64,000 nt of DNA from Maritimibacter fusiformis. Lineage in GTDB: Bacteria > Pseudomonadota > Alphaproteobacteria > Rhodobacterales > Rhodobacteraceae. Within the stretch, counting starts at the first letter, position 1; every line of letters begins with the position of its first letter. Below the pieces are notes generated by a model. The model saw only the letters and a program-made list of their open reading frames with translations. It did not search any database and was not told the origin of the DNA. The DNA is taken from contig NZ_VSIY01000006.1 in the NCBI RefSeq assembly GCF_008086115.1, forward strand, positions 186,001 through 250,000. The letters run 5' to 3'. Shown here piece after piece: positions 54,780-63,975 of this stretch. The translations under genes and the position numbers were made by a program.

Positions 54780-55874
54780 ATGGCCGAGTTGAAACTCACC
54801 AATGTCGGGAAGGTCTACGGCGGCAAGGTCGAAGTCCTCAAGGACATCAACATGCACATCGCCACCGGCGAGCTGATCGTGTTCGTCGGCCCCTCGGGCT
54901 GCGGCAAGTCCACGCTCCTACGAATGGTCGCGGGGCTGGAAAAGATCACCTCCGGCACGCTCGAGATCGACGGGGTGGTGATGAACGACGTGCCGCCCAG
55001 CCAGCGCGGCATCGCCATGGTGTTCCAGTCCTACGCGCTGTATCCGCACATGACGGTCTATGACAACATGGCCTTCGCGCTGAAGATCGCCAAGAAATCG
55101 AAGTCCGAGATCGACGCGGCGGTGCGCAAGGCGGCGGGGCTGTTGCAGTTGACCGACTATCTCGACCGCCTGCCCAAGGCACTGTCGGGCGGGCAGCGGC
55201 AGCGCGTGGCAATCGGCCGTTCGATCGTGCGCGACCCCAAGGTCTATTTGTTCGACGAACCGCTCTCGAACCTCGACGCGGCGCTGCGCGTGGCCACCCG
55301 CATCCAGATTGCCGAACTCAAGGAATCGATGCCCGACTCGACCATGATCTACGTCACCCACGACCAGGTCGAGGCGATGACGCTGGCCGACAAGATCGTG
55401 GTGCTGGCCGACAAGGGCATCGCCCAGATGGGCAGCCCGCTCGACCTCTACGAGCGCCCGGAAAACGAGTTCGTGGCGCAATTCATCGGCTCGCCCGCGA
55501 TGAACCTGCTGCACGGCACGATCAAGGGCACCGGCAAGCAGACCGAGATCGACCTGACCCATGGCCACATCGCCATCGCCGATATCGAGACCCAGGCCGC
55601 CGAGAAGGGCCAGGAGGTCAATGTCGGCGTGCGGCCCGAGGATTTCCGCATCGCCGAGGAAGGCGAGCACGTGTTCTTCGAAGGCGCGGTGGACTATGTC
55701 GAGGCGCTTGGCGAGGTGACGTTGCTCTACTTCAAGGCTGAAGGCGACGCCGATCCGATGATCGCCAAGCTGCCGGGCACCCACAGCGATCTGCGCGGCC
55801 AGACCGTCAAGCTGACAGCCGATCCGGCCCGCGTGCAGGTGTTCCACCAGGGGCTGTCGCTGCGCACCCGTTGA
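54780..55874 (+). CDS. aglK: Alpha-glucoside ABC transporter ATP-binding protein (MalK/UgpC type)
   Basis: The protein is 364 residues. Walker [10 protein letters not shown] is at 37-45, the signature LSGGQRQR near 136-143, Walker [12 protein letters not shown] near 155-165, and the switch histidine is in [11 protein letters not shown]-terminal TOBE regulatory domain follows from about 240. It powers AglFG. It is the last gene of aglEFGAK. Confidence 0.94.
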   Translation: MAELKLTNVGKVYGGKVEVLKDINMHIATGELIVFVGPSGCGKSTLLRMVAGLEKITSGTLEIDGVVMNDVPPSQRGIAMVFQSYALYPHMTVYDNMAFALKIAKKSKSEIDAAVRKAAGLLQLTDYLDRLPKALSGGQRQRVAIGRSIVRDPKVYLFDEPLSNLDAALRVATRIQIAELKESMPDSTMIYVTHDQVEAMTLADKIVVLADKGIAQMGSPLDLYERPENEFVAQFIGSPAMNLLHGTIKGTGKQTEIDLTHGHIAIADIETQAAEKGQEVNVGVRPEDFRIAEEGEHVFFEGAVDYVEALGEVTLLYFKAEGDADPMIAKLPGTHSDLRGQTVKLTADPARVQVFHQGLSLRTR

Positions 55875-55947
55875 CCGGCGGCGCTTGAACCGCCGGGCCG
55901 GGAACGATACATCCCTGCCGAACGGACTGAACCCGAGAGGCAGCATC
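55875..55947 (+). terminator. Possible terminator stem after aglK
   Basis: A 7-bp GC stem (CCGGCGG with CCGCCGG, 55875-55881 and 55890-55896) and an 8-base loop follow the aglK stop directly. It lacks a T-run. The remaining gap leads into prfB. Confidence 0.35.
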
Positions 55948-57075
55948 ATGCGCGCAGAGGCGCAGAACAACGTCGAGGCGATCGAGAAGTCGCTTGCGCT
56001 GCTCAGGCAACGGATCGGCTGGGAGACTGCCGAGCACCGGCTTGAGGAATTCAACGCGATGACCGAAGATCCCACCCTGTGGGACGACCCGGCGCGCGCG
56101 CAAAAGCTGATGCGCGAACGCCAGGCGCTGGCCGATGCGATCGACGGTTACACCGCGATGGCGCAGGACCTGTCGGACTCGGTCGAGTTGATCGAACTGG
56201 GCGAGATGGAGGACGACGCCGAGGTGGTGGCCGACGCCGAGGCCGCGTTGAAGACCCTGCGCGACAAGGCCGCCGCCGCCGAGCTCGAGGCGCTTCTGAA
56301 CGGCGAGGCGGATGCAAACGACGCCTTTCTCGAGGTGCATTCCGGCGCCGGCGGCACCGAAAGCTGCGACTGGGCCGCGATGCTGGCGCGGATGTATGTC
56401 CGCTGGGCCGAAGGGCAGGGCTATGACGTGGAGTTGCAGTCGGAAACGCCCGGCGAAGAGGCGGGGATCAAATCCGCGACCTACAAGATCACCGGCCACA
56501 ACGCCTATGGCTGGCTGAAATCGGAATCCGGCGTGCACCGGCTGGTGCGGATTTCGCCCTACGATTCCGCGGCCCGGCGGCACACCTCGTTCTCGTCGGT
56601 CTGGGTCTATCCGGTGGTCGACGACAATATCGAGATCGAGGTGAATCCCGCCGATATCCGGCTCGATACCTACCGCTCGTCCGGGGCGGGCGGACAGCAC
56701 GTCAACACCACCGATTCCGCCGTGCGCATCACCCACATCCCGACCGGGATCGTGGTGACAAGCTCGGAAAAATCGCAGCACCAGAACCGCGACATTGCCA
56801 TGAAGGCCCTGAAATCAAGGCTTTACCAGTTGGAGCTTGACCGGCGCAACGCCGAGATCAACGCCCAGCACGAGGCCAAGGGCGAGGCCGGATGGGGCAA
56901 CCAGATCCGCAGCTACGTGCTGCAGCCCTACCAGATGGTCAAGGATCTGCGCACCGGGTATGAGACCTCGGATACCCAGGGGGTGCTCGATGGTGATCTG
57001 GGCGGGCTGATGGCGGCGACGCTGGCGATGGACGTGCACGGCAAGTCGCGCGCCGAGGCGCAGGCCGACGACTGA
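55948..57075 (+). CDS. prfB: Peptide chain release factor 2
   Basis: The protein is 375 residues. The catalytic GGQ is at 248-250 ([17 protein letters not shown]). In place of the classical SPF anticodon-like tripeptide the protein has SPY ([15 protein letters not shown]), which I believe is usual in alphaproteobacteria. It ends translation at UGA and UAA. The frame is continuous, so the programmed +1 frameshift of E. coli prfB is not present. The ATG at 55948 follows AGAGG. Confidence 0.95.
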   Translation: MRAEAQNNVEAIEKSLALLRQRIGWETAEHRLEEFNAMTEDPTLWDDPARAQKLMRERQALADAIDGYTAMAQDLSDSVELIELGEMEDDAEVVADAEAALKTLRDKAAAAELEALLNGEADANDAFLEVHSGAGGTESCDWAAMLARMYVRWAEGQGYDVELQSETPGEEAGIKSATYKITGHNAYGWLKSESGVHRLVRISPYDSAARRHTSFSSVWVYPVVDDNIEIEVNPADIRLDTYRSSGAGGQHVNTTDSAVRITHIPTGIVVTSSEKSQHQNRDIAMKALKSRLYQLELDRRNAEINAQHEAKGEAGWGNQIRSYVLQPYQMVKDLRTGYETSDTQGVLDGDLGGLMAATLAMDVHGKSRAEAQADD

Positions 57076-57077
57076 AC

Positions 57078-57965
57078 CTAGTCCAACGGCAGCGCCTTGA
57101 CGTAAGCTGCAATGGCGGCGCGGTCGGCCTCGGGCAGGTGCGCCAGGTTTTCGACCACCAGCGCCATGTGGCCGCCGGCGGTGTCGAAATCCGGCGTGAA
57201 GCCCGAGGTGAAGTATTCCACCAGGTCGCTCTCGCTCCAGCTCATCTCGGGCGGGGTGAGGTCGGGAAAACTGCCGCGCCCGGCGGGGTTGGGCGCGCCG
57301 CTCATCCAGTCGGCCCCGGTCTTGAGCCCGCCCAGCAGGTTGCGCGGGCTGTGGCATTCGGCGCAATGCCCCATCGCCTCGACAAGGTAGCGGCCACGTT
57401 CAAGCTGTGGCGAAAGATCGCCCTGCATCACCCAGTCATCATTGAGAAAAAGCAGCTTCCAGCCGCCGAGGGCGGTGCGCATCGAGAACGGGAACGGAAC
57501 GTCGTGGGCGGCATTCGGCGTGGGGTCGGCGGGCAGGGTTTCGAGAAAGGCGTGCAGATCGACCACATCCTGCGGCGCCATCCGCGTGTAGCTGCCGTAG
57601 GGAAACACCGGGTAGTAATGGCGTCCCTCGGGCGAAGTGCCGTGGTGCAACGCGTTCCACAGGTCCAGCGCCGACCACCCGCCGATCCCGGCCTCGGGGT
57701 CGGACGAGATGTTGGGCGCGGCGAAGGTGCCGAAGGGCGAGGGGAAGCGCTGGCCGCCCGACAGCACCAGCCTGGTCTCGTCGGTGGCCTTCTCGGGCTG
57801 GTGGCAGGACGCGCAGCCGGCGGCGTGAAACACCTGTTCGCCGTTGTCCGCATCGGGCACCAGCCCGGCCAACAGGTCGGGCGCGTCGGTTCTCGGGCGC
57901 GTGAGCCAAAGGCCGACCGCCACCACGATCAGCGCCAGAATGGCAAGGCGAACCAGCCAGCGCAT
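57078..57965 (-). CDS. Diheme c-type cytochrome
   Basis: A 295-residue protein with an N-terminal membrane helix or uncleaved signal (MRWLVRLAILALIVVAVGLWL), then two cytochrome domains with CASCH at 51-55 and CAECH at 201-205. The layout resembles the small diheme cytochromes beside dehydrogenases or oxidases (FixP-like and GDH-linked). It follows the cytochrome c-prime gene by 5 bases on the minus strand. The partner enzyme is not known. Its 3' end nearly touches prfB. Confidence 0.9.
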   Translation of the reverse strand: MRWLVRLAILALIVVAVGLWLTRPRTDAPDLLAGLVPDADNGEQVFHAAGCASCHQPEKATDETRLVLSGGQRFPSPFGTFAAPNISSDPEAGIGGWSALDLWNALHHGTSPEGRHYYPVFPYGSYTRMAPQDVVDLHAFLETLPADPTPNAAHDVPFPFSMRTALGGWKLLFLNDDWVMQGDLSPQLERGRYLVEAMGHCAECHSPRNLLGGLKTGADWMSGAPNPAGRGSFPDLTPPEMSWSESDLVEYFTSGFTPDFDTAGGHMALVVENLAHLPEADRAAIAAYVKALPLD

Positions 57966-57970
57966 CGCCG

Positions 57971-58441
57971 TCACTCGGGCTGGCGGAAGTCCTTGTGGCA
58001 ACCGCCGCAAGCCCCGCCAAGCGGCTGCATCGCCTGCTTGAGTGCATCGAGATCGGTGCCGGCGGCGGTGACCATCGCCTCGGCGGCGGCGGTCAGATCG
58101 CTGAGGTGCGCGCTGAATCCGGCCATGTCGTCCCAGATCTCGGGCAGGGCGCGGGTGTCGTCGCGGCTGAAACTGTCGCTGCCCTCGGGAAACATCGGTC
58201 CGACGCTGACCCGGCTGAGCGTCAGGAGGTTGCCGGCGGCCGTGCTGGCGGTCTCGGCATCATAGGGCATCTCGTCCTTGGCCATGGCGCCGATGGGGGC
58301 GAGGTTGAAGGCCATGAGCTGCATCAGCGATTTTCGCGCCTCGACGGCCGGGTTCTTTTCGGCATGGCTGGCGGCGAACAAGGCACCGGCGACAAGGGCG
58401 GCCCCGGAAAGACCGAGGACGAGGGAGCGGGAAAACGACAT
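57971..58441 (-). CDS. Cytochrome c-prime (class II c-type cytochrome)
   Basis: A 156-residue protein with a signal peptide and a four-helix bundle, with the heme motif CGGCH at 145-149 near the C-terminus, as in class II cytochromes. These bind NO or act as electron carriers. It precedes the diheme cytochrome in one operon. TCAGGAGG is an excellent ribosome site. The LysR regulator is divergent from it across 108 bases. Confidence 0.92.
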   Translation of the reverse strand: MSFSRSLVLGLSGAALVAGALFAASHAEKNPAVEARKSLMQLMAFNLAPIGAMAKDEMPYDAETASTAAGNLLTLSRVSVGPMFPEGSDSFSRDDTRALPEIWDDMAGFSAHLSDLTAAAEAMVTAAGTDLDALKQAMQPLGGACGGCHKDFRQPE

Positions 58442-58549
58442 GAAAACCTCCTGAACATGGGATGAACATGGGATTACTTGGCCCATCCCTACTCTATCTG
58501 TTAGAAAATCCCTGTGAACTCGGGAATTTTGCAGGGGGTCTGTGCAAAA

Positions 58550-59422
58550 ATGCGTCACATGAACTGGGATGACCTGCGCTTTGTCCTGGCGGTGGCGCGC
58601 GCGGGGTCGCTGGCCGGGGCATCGCGGGCGTTGGGGGTCAACCATGCGACGGTGTTGCGCCGCATCACCGGGTTCGAACGCGACCTGGATGTGACGATCT
58701 TCGACCGCACCGCGCGCGGCTACCGCGTTGCGCCGCGGCGCGCGCAGGTGATCGCGGCGATGGAGCAGGCCGAATCCGCCGTTCTCGGGGTCGAGCGGGT
58801 GATGTCGGCGGCGCGGTCGCCGCTTGCGGGGGTGGTGCGGGTGACCTCGACCGACACGCTGTGCCTGGCGGTGATGCCCGGCATCGTCGAGACGCTGCAG
58901 GCGGGCGAGGGCGACCTGACCATCGAGTTGAATTCGCAGAACCTGCATCTCGACCTTGGCCGGCTCGATGCCGATATCGCGGTGCGCCCGGCGCGCAGCC
59001 TGCCGGACGGGTTGACCGGGGTGCGGGCCTGCCAGATGGGCTTTGCGGTCTATGCCACCGGCCCGGCGATCGGCAACTGGCTGGGAATGACGGGCAGCCT
59101 CGCGCCGCTGCCGGCGTCGGAATGGCTGCGCGCCAACGTGGCGGCGGAACGGATCACCGGTCGGGCCGACAGTTTCGTTGTCCTGCGGGAAATGGCGGCA
59201 GCGGGGCAGGGCCGGGCGATCCTGCCCTGCGTGCTGGGCGACGAGGATCAGAGGCTGATACGGCTGGCCGACGCCATGCCGCCGATGGTCACCGACATCT
59301 GGGTCGCAAGCCATCCCGACATGGCCGATGTGCCACGCATCCGCGCGGTGTGCGACATGCTGGTGCGGGCCCTGGAGCGCGAGGCCGCGCGGCTGCTGGG
59401 TGCTGCCGCGACTATCGGTTGA
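58550..59422 (+). CDS. LysR-family transcriptional regulator
   Basis: The 290-residue protein has the LysR N-terminal helix-turn-helix (DDLRFVLAVARAGSLAGASRALGVNHATVLRRI) and a C-terminal effector domain. It is divergent from the cytochrome operon and is likely its regulator. The start is ambiguous between 58550 and 58559. The protein ends with an 11-base overlap with the convergent small gene at 59412. Confidence 0.9.
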   Translation: MRHMNWDDLRFVLAVARAGSLAGASRALGVNHATVLRRITGFERDLDVTIFDRTARGYRVAPRRAQVIAAMEQAESAVLGVERVMSAARSPLAGVVRVTSTDTLCLAVMPGIVETLQAGEGDLTIELNSQNLHLDLGRLDADIAVRPARSLPDGLTGVRACQMGFAVYATGPAIGNWLGMTGSLAPLPASEWLRANVAAERITGRADSFVVLREMAAAGQGRAILPCVLGDEDQRLIRLADAMPPMVTDIWVASHPDMADVPRIRAVCDMLVRALEREAARLLGAAATIG

Positions 59423-59600
59423 TCCGTCCACCGCGCGGCATGTCGTTCAGGATCATCCAGTCGGGCGTTCCGAACAGCCGTTCCAGCCCGAAGATGACCA
59501 GCGCCACGACGATGATCCCGAGCACCAGCTTGACCTGTTTCGACGAGGGCGGCCTGCGCGCCCATTTGGCCATGCGGAAAAAGTGGCGCGGGTTCATCAT
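59412..59600 (-). CDS. Small single-pass membrane protein of unknown function
   Basis: A 62-residue protein with one hydrophobic helix (VKLVLGIIVVALVIFGLERLF) between a basic start and a short tail (PDWMILNDMPRGGR). The pattern is conserved in many Rhodobacterales next to hpt, from memory. Its role is not known. It starts 9 bases after the hpt stop codon. Confidence 0.7.
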   Translation of the reverse strand: MMNPRHFFRMAKWARRPPSSKQVKLVLGIIVVALVIFGLERLFGTPDWMILNDMPRGGRINR

Positions 59601-59609
59601 TGCGGGGTG

Positions 59610-60149
59610 TTACCCGGTGAACCGGACCGCACCGATATGCGGCAGGTTGCGGTTGCGCTGCGCGTAGTCGATGCCATAGCCGACCACGAAACGGTCGGGA
59701 ATCTCGAACCCGGTCCAGTCGGCCTTCACGTCGACCTCGCGCCGTGTGGGCTTGTCGAGAAGCGCGATGGTGCGCAGCCGCTTCGGCCCCTTGGCCCCGA
59801 GATAGCCGACCACGTGTTTCAGCGTATGGCCGGTGTCGACGATATCCTCGACCACCAGCACGTCACGCCCCGCGATCTCGCCGCGCAGGTCCTTGAGGAT
59901 GCGCACTTCGCGGCTCGACTCGGTGGCGTCGCCGTAGGAACTGACCTCGATGAAGTCGACCTCGACCGGCAGATCCAACTCGCGCACGAGGTCCGCGATG
60001 AACACGAACGAGCCGCGCAAAAGCCCCACCACCACCAGCTTGTCGGTGTCGCCAAACGCCTCGGTGATCTCGCGGGCGAGCGCTTCGATCCGGGCGGCGA
60101 TCGCCTTGGCCGAGATCATTTCGTCGATGACATATGGCCGCGCCGACAT
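59610..60149 (-). CDS. hpt: Hypoxanthine phosphoribosyltransferase
   Basis: This 179-residue enzyme has the PRPP-binding [12 protein letters not shown] near 96-107 and the flexible-loop region SYGDATESS. It converts hypoxanthine or guanine and PRPP to IMP or GMP. The [19 protein letters not shown] segment at the end is typical for Hpt. It is divergent from the COQ10-like gene with a 69-base gap. Confidence 0.95.
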   Translation of the reverse strand: MSARPYVIDEMISAKAIAARIEALAREITEAFGDTDKLVVVGLLRGSFVFIADLVRELDLPVEVDFIEVSSYGDATESSREVRILKDLRGEIAGRDVLVVEDIVDTGHTLKHVVGYLGAKGPKRLRTIALLDKPTRREVDVKADWTGFEIPDRFVVGYGIDYAQRNRNLPHIGAVRFTG

Positions 60150-60218
60150 GGCACCCCCCTTGAAGTTTCGGCCCATCCTATGACATCTGCGGCCAAGGTC
60201 ACGCAAGGAAAGGGCGAC

Positions 60219-60674
60219 ATGCCGACACATGCGGAAAAACGGATCGTGCCCTATACGGCACAGCAGATGTTCGATCTGGTTGCCGATGTCGGGCACTACC
60301 CCGCCTTTCTGCCCTGGATATCCGCCGCCCGCGTCAGGATGCGCACCGAGCGCGAGGATGGGACCGTGGCGATGGAGGCCGACCTTGTGGTCAGCTTCAA
60401 GGTGTTCCGGGAAACCTTCGGCAGCCGTGTCGTGCTCGACCCCGGCAAGATGCGCATCGACACCAGCTATCTCGACGGGCCGTTCAAGTATCTCAAGAGC
60501 TACTGGGTCTTTCGCGATCTCGGCGAGAAAAGCGAGATCGAGTTCTTCGTGGATTTCGAGTTCAAGAGCGCGGTCTTGCAAAAGCTGATCGGGGTGGTGT
60601 TCAACGAGGCGATGCGCCGCTCGGTAAAGGCGTTCGAGGACCGCGCGGCGGCGCTCTATGGCGGCGGCGGGTAG
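60219..60674 (+). CDS. COQ10/RatA-type ubiquinone-binding START-domain protein
   Basis: A 151-residue START-domain protein ([16 protein letters not shown], with FRETFGSRV and [19 protein letters not shown] in the body) similar to yeast Coq10, which delivers ubiquinone to the respiratory chain. The RatA name is given to related proteins that bind 50S subunits, but the alphaproteobacterial ones are better regarded as Coq10 homologues. GGAAAGGG precedes the ATG. Confidence 0.88.
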   Translation: MPTHAEKRIVPYTAQQMFDLVADVGHYPAFLPWISAARVRMRTEREDGTVAMEADLVVSFKVFRETFGSRVVLDPGKMRIDTSYLDGPFKYLKSYWVFRDLGEKSEIEFFVDFEFKSAVLQKLIGVVFNEAMRRSVKAFEDRAAALYGGGG

Positions 60675-60680
60675 GGCGCG

Positions 60681-61619
60681 TCAGGTCTTTTTCGCCAGCG
60701 GGTGACGCGTCAGCACCAGTTCGCGCAGCCTTTCTTCCAGCACATGGGTGTAGATCTCGGTGGTCGACACGTCGGCATGGCCCAACAGTGTCTGGATCGC
60801 CCGCAGATCGGCGCCGTGCGCCAGAAGATGCGTGGCGAAAGCGTGGCGCAGCCGGTGCGGCGTGACCGTTTCGGGTGAGACCCCGGCGGCCACCGCGATC
60901 TCCTTGATCAGCCCGTGGAACCGGTGCCGGGTCAGGTGCCCGGCCTTGCCGCGCGACGGGAACAGGTAGGGCGAGGGTTTCTGCGGCGGCGGTTTCGCCG
61001 CTTCGGCGTCGTCGCGGACGGTCAGCCACGCCGCCAGCGCCGCGCGGGCCGGTTCCGACAGCGGCACCAGCCGTTCCTTGCCGCCCTTGCCGCGCACCAA
61101 AAGCATCCGGGGGTCGCCACGGGCCGCGCTGGCGGGCAGGCCGACCAGTTCGCTCACCCGCATCCCGGTGGCATAGAGCAGTTCCATCAGGCAGGTGTTG
61201 CGCAGCCGGTCGGTCGGGCTGCGCCCGTGCCGGGTCGCCGCCGCCAAGAGCGCCTCGACCTCGGCCTCGCTCAGCGTGCCGGGCAGGCGCCGCGCCTTGG
61301 CCGGGCCGGTGATGCGCAGGGCCGGGTTGTCGGCGCGCCAGCCCTCTTCATAGGCAAAACGATAAAGCTGCTTGACCGCCGACAACCTCCGCGCCCGGGT
61401 CGCGGCGGCCAGCCCCTCGGCCTCGCAGCTCACCAGGTAGGCCTCGATATCGGCCCGGCGCGCGGTGGCGAAATCCGACCCGCGCGCCTCAAGAAATCCC
61501 GCGAAGTCCTTGAGATCGCGTCCATAAGCCAGAAGGGTGTTTTGCGCCGCGTCCAGTTCCGCCGCCTGAGCATCGAGAAAGGTCGATATCCAGCGCGCCG
61601 CTTCGCCCGACAGGGTCAT
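60681..61619 (-). CDS. xerD: XerD-like tyrosine recombinase
   Basis: A 312-residue protein with a SAM-like N-terminal domain and the catalytic residues R154, H255, R258, H281 and nucleophile Y290. The length and [15 protein letters not shown] ending fit the chromosome-dimer resolvases XerC/XerD. Its start overlaps the stop of the upstream unknown gene by ATGA. XerD versus XerC is by resemblance only, and no dif site was seen nearby. Confidence 0.88.
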   Translation of the reverse strand: MTLSGEAARWISTFLDAQAAELDAAQNTLLAYGRDLKDFAGFLEARGSDFATARRADIEAYLVSCEAEGLAAATRARRLSAVKQLYRFAYEEGWRADNPALRITGPAKARRLPGTLSEAEVEALLAAATRHGRSPTDRLRNTCLMELLYATGMRVSELVGLPASAARGDPRMLLVRGKGGKERLVPLSEPARAALAAWLTVRDDAEAAKPPPQKPSPYLFPSRGKAGHLTRHRFHGLIKEIAVAAGVSPETVTPHRLRHAFATHLLAHGADLRAIQTLLGHADVSTTEIYTHVLEERLRELVLTRHPLAKKT

Positions 61620-63184
61620 CCGTTCCGGTCCAGCACCAGGTATTCAAGCGCCGCGCGCCGCGCGGTTTCCTCAAGCCCCACGGCGCGAAACAGTGCCAGC
61701 GCATCGGTGATCTGGTCCAGATCGCCCGGCGCCCCGTCGCTGAACAGCGCCATGGCGCGCAGGATCGCCTCGCCCAGCCGGTCCCCGTTGATGAGGTCGG
61801 CCAGTCGCGCCGGAGGCCCCTCGGCGGCAAAACCGTCGATCACCGCCTGCGCCCGCGCCTCGGTCGAGGTCAGCCCCTCGACCTGCCCACGCGCCACCCC
61901 GGCCAGCACCCGGTCGAGCGGCCCAGCCGCCTCGGGCAGCCCGGCCATGGCCACCGCCTCGTAGTCCGGCGACAGAAGCCCCATGCGAAAGGCGATGCGC
62001 CCGGCCTCACCCGGCAGGCCCAGCCCGGCCAGGTCCGCGCCCAGAACATGTGCGATCTGCACCTCCACCCGCGCCGCCGACAGGCTGTTCCATAACGGCG
62101 GCAGGGCCGCTGCAATCGCCTCGCGGTCCTCGGCTTCCAGCGCCGCTTCGAGCGTTTGCAGCGCCTCGACCCGGGTCCAGACTCCGCCGGATGCCGCCGC
62201 GCGGCGCTCGGTGTAAAGCCCGACCAACTGGTTGTCGCTGACAGCGCCGGTGCGCGCCAGCCGTTCGCCCGCCTCGACACGGGCCTTCCAGCCGATATTG
62301 GCGCGAAGGTCGGCCTGGGCGAAGGCCACCGGAAGCGAATTGGTCGGAATCGCCTGCCCGATCGCCTCGAACATGCGGAAGGTCAGGGGGGTGGGCTGGT
62401 CGGGCAGGGGCAGGGGCGGTTCTTCCTCAAAGAGGTCCGGGTCGAGAAAGCGCGCGAACAGGTCGGCGTCGTCCTCGGGGATCAGCCCCAGCACGCTGCC
62501 GGTGCCCAAAAGCAAGGCCGCCCCGTCCCAATCGCCCATCCGCGCAAGGCAGAAGATCCGCGCCTGGTAGGTCGGCGACAACTCCGGCGTGTCTGACAGC
62601 ACTTCGCACAGCTTGTCCTCCTCGCCGATCAGCAGCGTCACGTCGAACCAGCGCCGGAACACCTCCGGGCTTTGCGGCCCGGCACGCTCCAGCAGCGCCT
62701 CGGCCTGATCCAGCGCGCCTAACTCCAGCAGCTTGTCGACGCGGGCCAGGAAGATCGCGGCGCCGTTCTCGGCGGTTTCCATCACCGGCGGGTCAAGCTC
62801 GGCCAGCAGCAGGCGATAGGCCAGCGCGCTGATCGCGGGCAGGGTTTCGTCGGGCAGTTCGCGAAAACGTCGGGCGATGTCCTCGGGCCGCGACTGGCCC
62901 CACAGATCGCCCGGCAGGCCGGTGACGCTCGGGGGCAGGATGCCGATCGCGTCGGGGCGGGTGCCGCCCAAGGTGGTGACGGTGACGGTGGCGATCGGGG
63001 CGCCGGGGGTGACCGCGGGTTCGTCGACGCGCGGCAGTCCGTCCTCGCCGCCCGGCACGGCCTGCGGCGTGGCAACCGAATCCGACAGCCACGGGATCGC
63101 CGACATCGGCGCGCCGGCGTCCTGCGCCATGGCTGCGCCGGCAAGGCCCGCCAGCGCCAGGACTGCCGCCGCCCTAGTTCGCAT
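61616..63184 (-). CDS. Secreted repeat-helical protein of unknown function
   Basis: The protein is 522 residues with a signal peptide (cleavage after AMA, near 20). The body is acidic and made of many short helices with A/L spacing, like tetratricopeptide-type repeats (LEAALEAEDREAIAAALPPLW, and AREDIARRFRELPDETLPAISALAYRLL). No enzyme motif is apparent. The gene lies between the small membrane protein gene and xerD, and overlaps both. A role at the cell envelope is plausible. Confidence 0.68.
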   Translation of the reverse strand: MRTRAAAVLALAGLAGAAMAQDAGAPMSAIPWLSDSVATPQAVPGGEDGLPRVDEPAVTPGAPIATVTVTTLGGTRPDAIGILPPSVTGLPGDLWGQSRPEDIARRFRELPDETLPAISALAYRLLLAELDPPVMETAENGAAIFLARVDKLLELGALDQAEALLERAGPQSPEVFRRWFDVTLLIGEEDKLCEVLSDTPELSPTYQARIFCLARMGDWDGAALLLGTGSVLGLIPEDDADLFARFLDPDLFEEEPPLPLPDQPTPLTFRMFEAIGQAIPTNSLPVAFAQADLRANIGWKARVEAGERLARTGAVSDNQLVGLYTERRAAASGGVWTRVEALQTLEAALEAEDREAIAAALPPLWNSLSAARVEVQIAHVLGADLAGLGLPGEAGRIAFRMGLLSPDYEAVAMAGLPEAAGPLDRVLAGVARGQVEGLTSTEARAQAVIDGFAAEGPPARLADLINGDRLGEAILRAMALFSDGAPGDLDQITDALALFRAVGLEETARRAALEYLVLDRNG

Positions 63185-63311
63185 CCAGCGTCACCGACAG
63201 GCTTTGCTCGCGCGGCGTGGGCGACAGGTCGCCCAGGTAGGCGAACACCGACAATCCGATCCCGACCAGGACCACGACCAGCAACAGAAACTTGACCAGG
63301 CGCCACAACAT
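63174..63311 (-). CDS. Small membrane protein of unknown function
   Basis: A 45-residue peptide with one hydrophobic helix (FLLLVVVLVGIGLSVFAYL). AGAGGGGGCGGG lies just before the ATG at 63311. Its 3' end overlaps the 522-residue gene by 11 bases, which suggests translational coupling. A longer frame (to 63383) adds 24 unlikely residues. Confidence 0.68.
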   Translation of the reverse strand: MLWRLVKFLLLVVVLVGIGLSVFAYLGDLSPTPREQSLSVTLDAN

Positions 63312-63426
63312 CTTCCCGCCCCCTCTTTTTTCACAGGTTTTTTCCCGCGGGCGATTCATATATGGCATTTCCGACGCGTTCACACCATTGAGGCGCGAGG
63401 GAAAGTTTCGGCAAGGTGCTGCCAGT

Positions 63427-63975
63427 TTGGGCTATGGTCTGAAAAAACCGGTCGTCATGGTCGGCATGATGGGCGCGGGAAAGACCGCGGTCGGGCAGGC
63501 GCTGGCCCGCCGGCTGGGGGTGGCCTTCGTCGATTCGGACGACGAGATCGTCAGGGCGGCGGCCATGAGCATCCCCGAGATCTTCGAACGTGACGGCGAG
63601 GCGTTCTTTCGTGACCGCGAAGGCGAGGTGCTGGCGCGCCTGCTGCAAGGTGGCCCGCGCATCCTGTCGACCGGCGGCGGCGCCTATCTCGCGCCCGCCA
63701 ACCGCGAGGCGATTTCAGCCGCCGGGGTGGCGGTCTGGCTGCGCGCCGACCCGGATCTGTTGTGGGAGCGCGTGCGGCGCAAGAACACACGACCCCTCCT
63801 GCGCACCCCCGACCCGCGCGCCACGCTGAACACGCTTTGTGCGGCGCGCGAGCCGGACTATGCCAAGGCCGATCTGGTGGTCGATGCCAAGGCGCGCTAT
63901 TCCATCGCCGACATGACCGGCCGGGTGATCGAGGTGCTGCTGACCCGGCCCGACGTGCTTGAGGAGACAGGCTGA
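63427..63975 (+). CDS. aroK: Shikimate kinase
   Basis: This 182-residue kinase has Walker A GMMGAGKT at 13-20 and DSDDEI for shikimate and Mg binding. STGGGAYL and the lid region RRKNTRPLL are also present. It phosphorylates shikimate in aromatic amino-acid synthesis. The start is uncertain: TTG 63427 gives the usual LKKPVVMVGMMG spacing, ATG 63457 would cut off strand 1, and ATG 63292 overlaps an opposite-strand gene. aroB follows with a TGATG overlap. Confidence 0.88.
   Translation: MGYGLKKPVVMVGMMGAGKTAVGQALARRLGVAFVDSDDEIVRAAAMSIPEIFERDGEAFFRDREGEVLARLLQGGPRILSTGGGAYLAPANREAISAAGVAVWLRADPDLLWERVRRKNTRPLLRTPDPRATLNTLCAAREPDYAKADLVVDAKARYSIADMTGRVIEVLLTRPDVLEETG

Noticed and set aside
60681-61619. 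XerD-like gene as an integrase of a genomic island
   Set aside because: No tRNA, attachment repeat or phage gene adjoins it, and length and residues fit a chromosomal Xer protein.
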